Source: Deltaproteobacteria bacterium (GTDB lineage: Bacteria > Desulfobacterota > Desulfobulbia > Desulfobulbales > Desulfocapsaceae). From it: a stretch of 7,001 nucleotides of DNA. Made by a program: the position numbers and the translations under genes. The notes under the pieces are model-generated. The model made no database searches and was not told the origin of the DNA. It saw only the letters and a program-made list of their open reading frames with translations. The first letter of the stretch is position 1; every line of letters begins with the position of its first letter. The stretch is from positions 1 to 7,001 of the forward strand of contig JAJYAX010000081.1 in NCBI GenBank assembly GCA_021779275.1, given 5' to 3'. Below are positions 1 to 6,308 of the stretch, one piece after another.

Positions 1-984
1 CCAGGTCAGAAACCGGGCATAGACCTGCCAGACGGCATCGCCATAGCCGCCGGCCATCAGAAAGGCTGCGGGCATCCGGCGCTCATGCAGGAAGGTATAG
101 ACCAGCTGGTCGCGCGTAAGCATCTGGTCCAGGGTAAGCCTTAGACCTGCGGTGGAGGGAAGCTCATCTTTCTCATAGGGGTCGGCCCCGCAGACCACGA
201 TGGCCAGATCAGCGGAACCCAGGCCCTCAAGCTGCCGCAGGCCCGCTTTGAGCCGCTCGTTATACAAGGCCTCCTCGCCGCTCTCGATGGGGATATCGAT
301 ATCGCTGGGGACAAAGGAGAGGTTGGGACTGCCGTCGGCCAGCACGGGCGGACCGTCCAGGGGCCAGCCCCGGGCCATATGGATGCTCAACGTACGGATG
401 AAGTTGTCGCCTGCGGTCAGGGCGGCGGTGCCGTCTCCCTTATGGGCGTCAATATCGATGATCCAGACCGTGCCGATCACCTTTTCGGCCTGCAGCTTAC
501 GGACGGCGATGACGATGTCGTTGAGCAGGCAGAAGCCGTTGCCGTAATCCCGCTGGGCATGATGGGCGCCGCCGGAAAACGAGAAGCAGAAACCATGCTC
601 CAGGGCCAGCCGCGCGCACTGCACCGTGGCTGCGGCCTTGAGCAGTATCCGTTCAAAGAGATCGGCCAGCGGCCGGGTGGCCGTGTCGGGCGTATAACGA
701 TGGTACCGGCCTGCGGCATCGATCAGCTCATAGGTGGCGGTGATCTCATCCACCAGCTTCGGCGAGTAGAGGCGATCCACATAGCCGGGTGAATGGACCC
801 TGAGCAGGTCCTCCCGGTCCAGGGTCTCGACGATCCTGTCCCGATGCCAGTGCTGTTGCAGAGGGCCGAGACGAGAATCGCGTTGCAGCGCCGCAAGTGT
901 TCTGGTGGTCCGGCTGTCCCGCATGGGGATCTGGATGCCGAATTCCGTCAGGCTGACGGGGATATGGGGATCATAGAGTATCAT
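1..984 (-). CDS. Histone deacetylase family protein (zinc-dependent deacylase), C-terminus cut by window edge
   Basis: This is a member of the arginase/deacetylase-fold HDAC superfamily (AcuC, acetylpolyamine amidohydrolase and HDAC-like proteins), which hydrolyse acetyl or acyl groups from lysine or small amines using a Zn ion in the cytoplasm. The visible 328 residues read open to the left edge, so the stop lies outside the window. Family landmarks appear in order: the paired catalytic histidines in GGAHHA (H141-H142), the Zn-binding DIDAHKGDGT block (D179 and H181), the third Zn ligand in GADPYEKD (D268), and the AGGYG loop with the likely catalytic Tyr314. In the Zn block the residue after the ligand His is Lys rather than the His common in eukaryotic-type enzymes. 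The ATG at 984-982 follows GGAGG at 995-991 with 6-nt spacing, which fixes the start. It is divergent from the kinase gene. The natural substrate cannot be deduced, and acuC-like acetoin genes are not seen nearby. Confidence 0.93.
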   Translation of the reverse strand, partial: MILYDPHIPVSLTEFGIQIPMRDSRTTRTLAALQRDSRLGPLQQHWHRDRIVETLDREDLLRVHSPGYVDRLYSPKLVDEITATYELIDAAGRYHRYTPDTATRPLADLFERILLKAAATVQCARLALEHGFCFSFSGGAHHAQRDYGNGFCLLNDIVIAVRKLQAEKVIGTVWIIDIDAHKGDGTAALTAGDNFIRTLSIHMARGWPLDGPPVLADGSPNLSFVPSDIDIPIESGEEALYNERLKAGLRQLEGLGSADLAIVVCGADPYEKDELPSTAGLRLTLDQMLTRDQLVYTFLHERRMPAAFLMAGGYGDAVWQVYARFLTW

Positions 985-1224
985 GGTTTTCCTCCGGGCT
1001 GATTTGAGTGATACCTGGGAAGATTCCTGCTGGATGCCTCCTCCTTTTGATTGTAATTCTTCTTCGTGAAGGATAAAGGGAGCTCCAAATTTATTTCTGA
1101 CAATCAACTTTTCTGGTAGGGTGAAAAAGGAGGCGGCTTCAGGCTGTTGATGTGCTTTTTTTAACAAAGGCTTTCATGCCTTGTGTTCTTTATTTGTTGC
1201 GCACGTGATGAACCATTACTCAAC

Positions 1225-1229
1225 AGGGA
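1225..1229 (+). promoter_or_regulatory. Ribosome binding site deciding the kinase start
   Basis: AGGGA lies 4 nt before the ATG at 1234. The reading frame is open further up to a GTG at 1183, but that codon has no comparable site, and the first beta strand of the receiver-like domain begins only about six residues after the ATG at 1234. The downstream ATG is therefore preferred. Confidence 0.5.
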
Positions 1230-1233
1230 AAGA

Positions 1234-2577
1234 ATGGTTTCTCCATCCGACACCATACTGCTGTTCGACCTGTCGCCCGCGGAGAAGGATCTTATCCAAG
1301 GATTGACCTCTTCCTTTGAAATCGAGACGGTAGACCTCTCCCTGGCCACCATCGGGAATTTTGCGCACCACTTTCCCGAGAAGAAGATCTGTCTCATCGT
1401 CTACCATATTGATGCATATCAAAAGAAGCAAAACTATATCATCCGCGTCATCCGCGCCTTTGTCGGCGATCACATCCCCTTTCTCGTCCTGGTTCCGCCG
1501 CAAAAGACCGATGAAATCGAGAAATATCTGCGGGCCGGTGCGGACGACTATATGGAGCTGCCCCTGAACGAGAACAGGTTTTCCATAGGTTTTCTGATCC
1601 TCCTGGAACTGGGCCAGGCCATATCCCAGCCCCGGAATGCAAAATTGCAGGAGCGGAAAGAAACCACAAAGAGCGGATACGGCTGGCAGCGGATTATCAA
1701 TTACTTCCAGAAGGAGCTGAGCTACTTCAGCCCGAAATCGCTCATCCAGAGGGTGCGTCCGGATAGCATTTCCGAGAGGTGGCGGCAGGTGAAAAAACTC
1801 GGCCAGGGGGGATTCGGCGTGGTTTGGCTGGTCGAGGAAATTGGCACGGGCCGTCTGGCGGTGGCCAAGATACCCCACTCCTCAGAAATGAACATCGGGA
1901 TCCTGCGCTCCGCAGCCATCCTGAAACGGCTCATCCATCACCCCAATATTGTCCATCTGGTGGAGGTCGTCAAGGATGCGGGCAGGCTCATCCTGATCCA
2001 GGAGTACGTCGACGGGCCGACCCTCCAGCAGCTCCTGGAGGTCGGGATCAGCGGGTTCGACAAGGAGACCTGTTTCCTGCAGCTCCTCTCAGCCGTCTCC
2101 TATGCCCATACCCACAAAATAATGCACCGGGATATCAAGCCGGAAAATATCATGATCAACAGATCAGGGCAACTGAAACTGCTCGATTTCGGTATCGCCC
2201 AGGACCTCTCCTGGCAGTCCCCGGGCGGAAGTTCGGTGGGGACCCTCAACTTCATGCCGCCGGAGCAGTTCGAGGGAAAAAGCTGCATAGCGAGCGACGT
2301 CTGGGCCCTGGGGGTTATTCTCTATATCTTTGCCGCCAACGCCGTCCCGTATCTCCTGCAGAACGACAACTATCCGATGGACATTGAACTGAACGTCGAG
2401 GCCAGGGCGCCGCGGAAAATAAACCCCAACCTTCCGGTCGAGCTGGAGGCGATCATCATGCGGTGCCTGCAGAAGGACCTGCGGAAGCGCTACAGGGACG
2501 CCACGGAACTGCAGGAGGCCCTGCGGACCGCCTGCCCCCGGTTCGGCAAGGGAGAGATCATCCCGGGCAGAGGTTAG
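1234..2577 (+). CDS. Pseudo-receiver / serine-threonine protein kinase fusion
   Basis: This 447-residue soluble protein has two domains. Residues ~5-125 resemble a response-regulator receiver (ILLFDLSP near the start, GADDYMELP at 102-110), but the phosphoacceptor Asp position is Tyr57, the beta-4 Thr/Ser is Val87 and the conserved Lys is Leu109, so it is probably not phosphorylated. Residues ~183-430 form a Hanks-type kinase with glycine loop GQGGFG (190-195), ATP-anchoring Lys212, HRD (298-300) with Asn305, DFG (318-320), PPE (342-344) and the helix-F Asp355. It should transfer phosphate from ATP to Ser/Thr of unknown protein targets. The helix-C glutamate expected near 226-227 is Ser-Ala, an unusual loss. 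No transmembrane segment or extracellular sensor domain is visible, so input presumably comes through the receiver-like domain or the ~50-residue linker. A longer GTG start at 1183 would add 17 residues and is less likely. The gene ends tail to tail with a metallophosphoesterase gene, overlapping it by 4 bp. Confidence 0.92.
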   Translation: MVSPSDTILLFDLSPAEKDLIQGLTSSFEIETVDLSLATIGNFAHHFPEKKICLIVYHIDAYQKKQNYIIRVIRAFVGDHIPFLVLVPPQKTDEIEKYLRAGADDYMELPLNENRFSIGFLILLELGQAISQPRNAKLQERKETTKSGYGWQRIINYFQKELSYFSPKSLIQRVRPDSISERWRQVKKLGQGGFGVVWLVEEIGTGRLAVAKIPHSSEMNIGILRSAAILKRLIHHPNIVHLVEVVKDAGRLILIQEYVDGPTLQQLLEVGISGFDKETCFLQLLSAVSYAHTHKIMHRDIKPENIMINRSGQLKLLDFGIAQDLSWQSPGGSSVGTLNFMPPEQFEGKSCIASDVWALGVILYIFAANAVPYLLQNDNYPMDIELNVEARAPRKINPNLPVELEAIIMRCLQKDLRKRYRDATELQEALRTACPRFGKGEIIPGRG

Positions 2578-3308
2578 TGTCCCAAGGCAAGCCTCAAGGC
2601 ATAATCTTCCGGCAGACCGGCGGCCAGGATCTTTCCTCCGGCCCGTTCATGATCATAGGCCACACGGTGAAACTCGATGACCCTTTTTCGATCATCGTAC
2701 ACCAGATAGGACGCGCGAGGGTCGCCATCCCGCGGCTGCCCGACACTGCCGCAGTTGAAGATCTGGCGGTTGACCTCGGCCACGGGCACGATCATGGGAT
2801 GCCGCGACGACCTGATGTAGACGCAAAAGAAATTTTTCCGGGTTATCACGACGGGTACATGGGTATGCCCGACAAAGAGGATCTTGGCCTTGGAACGGGC
2901 AAACGAGCTTGAAATGATGGACCTTTCCACAATATAATGCCAGTTTCTCGGCCTGTACGGATTGGAGTGGCAAAAGAAGACATCCCCCCATTTGACCAGG
3001 TCCTCCATCGCCATCAAATACCTCAAAGCGGACAAGGACAGCCGCTCCCGGGTCCAGTGAATAACCTGCCAGGCCTCCCGGTTCATGTTCACATGCACGC
3101 CGAGAACAGCGGCGTCATGATTGCCGAGCAGGCAGAGACAGCCGGGCAGGGATCGCAGCAGATCAATGCATTCATTGGGATTCGCCCCATAGCCGACGAC
3201 ATCGCCAAGACAGACATACCGGTCGGCCCTCTGCCGTGCGACATCTTCGAGAACCGATTCAAGGGCCTCCAGATTGGAGTGGATATCTGAAAAAACGGCA
3301 ACTCTCAT
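2574..3308 (-). CDS. Calcineurin-like metallophosphoesterase (YfcE/PPP-like family)
   Basis: A 244-residue phosphoesterase that should bind two divalent metals and hydrolyse phosphomono- or diesters. The metal-site motifs occur in order: DIH (D8, H10), GDVVGYG (D36), GNHD (N63-H64-D65), the FCHSNP histidine (H114) and GHTH (H148, H150). The late GSVGQPRDGDPRASY block (187-201) is typical of this bacterial subfamily, and the length is normal. No signal peptide or membrane segment is seen, so it should be cytoplasmic. The substrate is unknown; relatives range from phosphodiesterases to nucleotidases and protein Ser/Thr phosphatases. It is the last gene of a minus-strand cluster, 67 bp after the CYTH gene, and shares 4 bp at its stop with the convergent kinase gene. 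A purine-rich GAAGGG lies just before the ATG. Family assignment is firm and function is open. Confidence 0.93.
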   Translation of the reverse strand: MRVAVFSDIHSNLEALESVLEDVARQRADRYVCLGDVVGYGANPNECIDLLRSLPGCLCLLGNHDAAVLGVHVNMNREAWQVIHWTRERLSLSALRYLMAMEDLVKWGDVFFCHSNPYRPRNWHYIVERSIISSSFARSKAKILFVGHTHVPVVITRKNFFCVYIRSSRHPMIVPVAEVNRQIFNCGSVGQPRDGDPRASYLVYDDRKRVIEFHRVAYDHERAGGKILAAGLPEDYALRLALGH

Positions 3309-3375
3309 ACGCCCTTCTCTTCCCCGCTCAACGGTTGCGCCGGTCTTCCGCCCGGATGCCCCTCTCTCTCACCTT

Positions 3376-3849
3376 CTACTTCCGGCCCCAGTGAAGAAAG
3401 GGATTTCTGCTCAAGGATGAATTGCAGTAGCGAGGATCTCCGGAGACCTCCTCTCCTATCCACGGCGGCTTGGGAAAAGGCTGATCCTCGGCCGTAAGTT
3501 CTATCTCGGCGACCAGCAGTCCGGCATTGTCGCCGAGAAACTCATCCACCTCCCAGGTATGACCTTTATAAGCCACCCGATATCTGATCTTCTCCAGTAT
3601 GGGCTTTTGGCATATCTGATCGAGGAGAATGTCGGCGTCCTCCAGAGGGATGGAATATTCGAATTCAAGTCGGCTGACGCCTGTGGTTTTTCCCTTGAGT
3701 GTCAGGTATCCCTGATTATCCGCCGTTCGAACGCGCACGGTTCCACCGGGCTGACTGCTGATATATCCCTGGCGCAGCAGAAGGCCCTGGGCATTTTCTC
3801 TCCATTCTTCACCAATCAGCAAAAATTTTCGTTCAATTTCCGTTCCCAT
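3376..3849 (-). CDS. CYTH-domain protein (short triphosphate tunnel metalloenzyme)
   Basis: This 157-residue protein is a single CYTH domain, the fold shared by CyaB-type adenylate cyclases and thiamine triphosphatases. Short bacterial members of this size that have been characterised are mostly inorganic triphosphatases using Mg or Mn. The N-terminal signature EIERKF (E4, E6, K8) is intact, as are the alternating charged strands lining the tunnel: R39/R41, K52/K54, E62/E64, K87/R89/R91, E100/D102/E103 and E115/E117. The C-terminal segment around residues 128-151, with GDPRYCNSSL, is typical of this short subgroup. Length is that of a complete family member. The ATG follows a GAGGGGGAG stretch on the minus strand and lies 17 bp inside the 3' end of the EI24-type gene, so the two are very likely co-transcribed and possibly translationally coupled. 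Cyclase activity cannot be ruled out from sequence. Confidence 0.93.
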   Translation of the reverse strand: MGTEIERKFLLIGEEWRENAQGLLLRQGYISSQPGGTVRVRTADNQGYLTLKGKTTGVSRLEFEYSIPLEDADILLDQICQKPILEKIRYRVAYKGHTWEVDEFLGDNAGLLVAEIELTAEDQPFPKPPWIGEEVSGDPRYCNSSLSRNPFLHWGRK

Positions 3850-4645
3850 AGCTCCCCCTCTGTACCTGGCTCCCGGGTGTATCCAGGGAGGAGAAATTCA
3901 AGGTTGCATGAACGGTGAGCAGCGGGAAAAACAAGGCCATGAGAAAGACGTTCAGGACCGGGATCATGCTGATAAGCGCCGGGAGAAAGCCCAGGCGGAA
4001 GGCCCGCAGGGAGTTGTCTCTGAGCCAGGCAATCTTTTTCCCCAGCGACCACCGGCGACGGGACGCAGGGTAATCGATAAACATCAGGCAGGAATAAAAA
4101 CTATAGAGCAGGAAAACGAGAACCTGGCCTATTCCCGGAATGAAGTTGACAACCAGGGCAAGACAGGTGACCCCTATGCCGAAGAGACCGATCTTGGCCC
4201 CCTCCCGGAGATCGAGGGCGAGACCATGGAGGGAAAAGCTGTCCGCGATTTCCTTGCCGGAGTGAATTTTTTCAACGGAGGTACTGAGCAGGCAGTAGCC
4301 GGGGGTGGTCAGACAATAGGCCACCAGGAAGGCAATATAAAAAGAGATAATCCTTGAAATTATCATGAAAATCCATTTAAAGAGGGTCCAGCCCTGGTAT
4401 TTTATCCACCCCCAGAAGGTGCCCGCATCGGGGCTTTTCATAAAATACGAGCCGGCAAACCGGTCAACAAGGTGGGTGCTTATCTCATAGAACACCCACG
4501 TTATCCCCAGGGTAATGAAAAAAAGCAACAGGCTCAAACCCAGGAGCCGCAGGTTGGAAACCAGAAAACGGGTGGATCTTGAAAGCGGGATCCACTCAGG
4601 GGAAGTAACCGGGGCTGCCGGTGTCTGCATATCCTTGTTGGTCAT
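3833..4645 (-). CDS. EI24-domain (CysZ-like) integral membrane protein
   Basis: A 270-residue inner-membrane protein of the EI24/CysZ family; CysZ is a sulfate permease, but many family members have no assigned function. Hydrophobic segments occur at about residues 33-54, 88-112, 151-190 (probably two passes or re-entrant helices broken by IPGIGQ) and 216-246. Family-type features are the FIDYPASRR loop (189-197), the basic stretch after it with LGKKIAWLRDN, and the IPVLNVFLMALFFPLLTVHATL tail helix read in part here. It is the first gene of the minus-strand cluster and overlaps the CYTH gene by 17 bp. The ATG at 4645-4643 has no good Shine-Dalgarno sequence. Met6 (ATG at 4630-4628) has AAGGA too close to serve well. 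The start could also be coupled to a small upstream ORF that shares ATGA with it. There are no cysteine-biosynthesis genes around, so the name cysZ is not used. Confidence 0.87.
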   Translation of the reverse strand: MTNKDMQTPAAPVTSPEWIPLSRSTRFLVSNLRLLGLSLLLFFITLGITWVFYEISTHLVDRFAGSYFMKSPDAGTFWGWIKYQGWTLFKWIFMIISRIISFYIAFLVAYCLTTPGYCLLSTSVEKIHSGKEIADSFSLHGLALDLREGAKIGLFGIGVTCLALVVNFIPGIGQVLVFLLYSFYSCLMFIDYPASRRRWSLGKKIAWLRDNSLRAFRLGFLPALISMIPVLNVFLMALFFPLLTVHATLNFSSLDTPGSQVQRGSYGNGN

Positions 4646-4767
4646 AAAAATGAATTCTTAATTGTTGTGGTAGAAGAAAACGGGATGATCTGACACAGCC
4701 GCATACCAAGGCCATCGCCCTTTACAATAGGGATTATAAGCGGGAGGTAAAGGCTTGTGGATGACAT
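4642..4767 (-). CDS. Possible 41-codon small ORF coupled to the EI24-type gene
   Basis: An ATG at 4767-4765, preceded by GAGGA at 4780-4776 with 8-nt spacing, opens 41 codons ending in TGA that overlaps the EI24-type start as ATGA. The peptide begins MSSTSLYLPLIIPIV, a short hydrophobic run, followed by a mixed Ser/Thr-rich tail. I recognise no family. The good spacing and the ATGA coupling argue for translation and would explain the missing ribosome site of the next gene. Against it, the best minus-strand promoter (-10 at 4738-4733) lies inside this ORF, so a transcript from it would start after the ATG. It may be chance. Confidence 0.25.
   Translation of the reverse strand: MSSTSLYLPLIIPIVKGDGLGMRLCQIIPFSSTTTIKNSFL
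4733..4761 (-). promoter_or_regulatory. Predicted sigma70-type promoter for the EI24-CYTH-phosphoesterase cluster
   Basis: On the minus strand TCCACA (4761-4756, four of six matches to TTGACA) and a perfect TATAAT (4738-4733) are separated by 17 bp. Transcription would start near 4726, leaving a leader of about 80 nt before the ATG at 4645. A short inverted repeat, CCCT-N7-AGGG at 4718-4732, covers the predicted start point and could be an operator, although it is short enough to be chance. Confidence 0.5.
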
Positions 4768-4781
4768 TTTTGTTTTCCTCG

Positions 4782-4787
4782 TATAGA
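4782..4787 (+). promoter_or_regulatory. Possible -10 element for radA giving a very short leader
   Basis: TATAGA matches the -10 consensus at five of six bases. At 17-bp spacing the -35 position reads GGATGA (4759-4764), which is poor. If used, transcription would begin about 3-5 nt before the ATG at 4798, making the radA message nearly leaderless. That would agree with the absence of a Shine-Dalgarno sequence there. Confidence 0.22.
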
Positions 4788-4797
4788 GTGTTTGTTC

Positions 4798-6177
4798 ATG
4801 AATACAGTGAACAGGAAAAAAAGCCAAACGGTCTTTTCGTGCAGCTCGTGCGGCTATCAGAGCATCAAATGGCTTGGCCGCTGCCCTGAATGCCAGGAAT
4901 GGGAAAGCTTTGTCCAGGAAACGACAGGCCCATCAAAATCCGGCAAGCTCGACCCCATAAGCCCGGTTCCGCTGTATCTGGCGCCTGATGGTGAAGAAGA
5001 GCGTGTCGCCACATCCATCGGGGAATTGGATCGGGTCCTGGGAGGGGGGATTGTCCCCGGCTCTCTGGTCCTGATCGGCGGTGACCCCGGAATCGGAAAA
5101 TCGACCCTCATCCTGCAGACCCTGGCTGCCATCGCCCAAAAAGGTCAGCAGGTTCTCTATGTCTCCGGAGAGGAATCGGCCCGTCAGATCAAGATGCGGG
5201 CGACCCGGCTGCAGGCCCTGCATCCCCAGGAATTTATAGCAACAGTCAGTGATGTCGATCAGATAATCGCCATGACGGTGGAAATGCGGCCGGGGCTGCT
5301 GGCGGTGGATTCGATCCAGACCCTGACCTGTGACGATATACCTTCGGCGCCCGGTTCCGTGACCCAGGTGCGTGAGTCGGCCTTTCGTCTTCTGAAGATG
5401 GCCAAGAAAGAGAATATCCCGGTGATGCTGGTCGGCCACGTCACCAAGGACGGGGCGCTGGCCGGGCCGAAAACGCTTGAGCATATGGTGGATACCGTTC
5501 TCTATTTCGAAGGCGACCGCAGTCATGCCTACCGTATTCTCCGGACAGTGAAAAACCGGTTCGGCTCCACCAACGAGATTGGTGTCTTCGAGATGAAGGA
5601 AGAGGGATTGATGGAGGTGACGAATCCCTCCGAGATCTTCCTGGCCGAAAGACCCCTGGATGTGCCCGGCTCCGTGGTCCTGCCGAGTGTTGAGGGAACA
5701 CGACCCATCCTGGTTGAAATCCAGGCCCTGGTCAGCCCGACCAATCTGGGGACGGCCCGCCGGACGGCCATAGGGGCCGACACCCAGCGGCTGGCCTTGT
5801 TGTGCGCCGTTTTGGAGAAGAAGGCTGGCCTGGATCTCTACGGGCATGATATCTTCTTAAATATCGCCGGCGGGATCCGTATCGATGAGCCTGCGCTGGA
5901 TTTAGGCGTCGTCTGCGCGCTGGCTTCAAGCCTTCTGGACCGGCCGATTGCATCGACGACCGTGGTCTGCGGCGAGGTTGGCCTGGCAGGCGAGGTCAGG
6001 GCCATCGGTCAGATGGATATGCGTGTCCGGGAGGCCGAGCGTCTCGGTTTCACCCGCTTTATCATGCCGAAAGGCAACCGGGACAGGGGTGGATGGAAAT
6101 CTTCTATAGAGCAACTGGGTGTCGCAACAATCCAGGAGGTCTTCGGAAGCCTGTTTGGCGGGAAGGGCCTGAAATGA
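4798..6177 (+). CDS. radA: DNA repair protein RadA (Sms)
   Basis: RadA is a hexameric RecA-like ATPase that acts with RecA in processing branched recombination intermediates, driving strand exchange and branch migration. The 459-residue product matches the usual family length of about 450-460. It has the N-terminal C4 zinc finger (C15, C18, C29, C32), Walker A GGDPGIGKST (94-103), SGEES (123-127), Walker B LLAVDS ending at D171-S172, the RadA-specific KNRFG motif (252-256), and the C-terminal Lon-protease-like domain (~290-459) with GGIRIDEPALDLG and CGEVGLAGEVR. ATG 4798 is chosen because the finger follows 14 residues later; an in-frame TTG at 4792 would add only two residues. No ribosome binding site precedes it, which is odd. 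It is divergent from the membrane/CYTH/phosphoesterase cluster and followed by a 131-bp gap before the next gene. Confidence 0.98.
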   Translation: MNTVNRKKSQTVFSCSSCGYQSIKWLGRCPECQEWESFVQETTGPSKSGKLDPISPVPLYLAPDGEEERVATSIGELDRVLGGGIVPGSLVLIGGDPGIGKSTLILQTLAAIAQKGQQVLYVSGEESARQIKMRATRLQALHPQEFIATVSDVDQIIAMTVEMRPGLLAVDSIQTLTCDDIPSAPGSVTQVRESAFRLLKMAKKENIPVMLVGHVTKDGALAGPKTLEHMVDTVLYFEGDRSHAYRILRTVKNRFGSTNEIGVFEMKEEGLMEVTNPSEIFLAERPLDVPGSVVLPSVEGTRPILVEIQALVSPTNLGTARRTAIGADTQRLALLCAVLEKKAGLDLYGHDIFLNIAGGIRIDEPALDLGVVCALASSLLDRPIASTTVVCGEVGLAGEVRAIGQMDMRVREAERLGFTRFIMPKGNRDRGGWKSSIEQLGVATIQEVFGSLFGGKGLK

Positions 6178-6180
6178 GGC

Positions 6181-6243
6181 ATGCAAACTCGACGAGAAGG
6201 GGAGTGGAACATGGACTTTAAAAAACAAATTCCAAAAATTTGA
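6181..6243 (+). other. Mini-ORF (20 codons, or 10 from the internal ATG) after radA
   Basis: Three bases after the radA stop an ATG at 6181 opens a 20-codon frame. An in-frame ATG at 6211 is preceded by a strong AAGGGGAG (6197-6204) at 6-nt spacing and encodes only MDFKKQIPKI before TGA. It could be a leader peptide for the downstream genes, the remnant of an eroded gene, or a chance purine-rich site. The rest of the gap, 6244-6294, is AT-rich with no convincing promoter or terminator; an AT-only-cored inverted repeat, CAAATT-N5-AATTTG at 6226-6242, is too weak to be a terminator. Confidence 0.2.
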
Positions 6244-6294
6244 AATATTGCGGAAAAGAATACCTTGAAATAAACGCTGTATTAAAAAACCAAG

Positions 6295-6301
6295 AGAGGA
6301 G
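6295..6301 (+). promoter_or_regulatory. Strong ribosome binding site for the 40-codon His-rich gene
   Basis: AGAGGAG sits 7 nt before the ATG at 6309. It decides that start over an in-frame TTG at 6240 that has no such site, and it is the main reason to accept so short a gene as real. Confidence 0.7.
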
Positions 6302-6308
6302 TGGAAAA

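Noticed and set aside
200..792. Two plus-strand frames of 115 and 137 codons at the left end
   Set aside because: Both are opposite the HDAC-family gene, which carries all its catalytic motifs on the minus strand.
1216..1878. 220-codon minus-strand frame opposite the kinase gene
   Set aside because: It lies wholly against the conserved receiver-like and kinase N-lobe coding sequence and has no recognisable domain.
1779..2387. 202-codon plus-strand frame overlapping the kinase domain
   Set aside because: It is the +1-shifted reading of the kinase catalytic core; its Pro/Arg/Gly-rich composition is typical of a frame shadow and the kinase frame is uninterrupted, so no frameshift need be assumed.
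3309..3375. Possible terminator or promoter between the CYTH and phosphoesterase genes
   Set aside because: The 67-bp gap has only short GC-rich partial repeats without a T-run and no -10/-35 pair, so simple read-through is the better assumption.
4933..5847. Long 304-codon open frame on the minus strand inside radA
   Set aside because: The plus strand is unmistakably radA over its whole length. The antisense product is low-complexity His/Gln/Gly-rich with no family look, as expected for a shadow in GC-rich coding DNA.
6226..6242. Inverted repeat CAAATT-N5-AATTTG as a terminator after radA
   Set aside because: The stem is nearly all A-T, too weak, and is not followed by a T-run on the plus strand.
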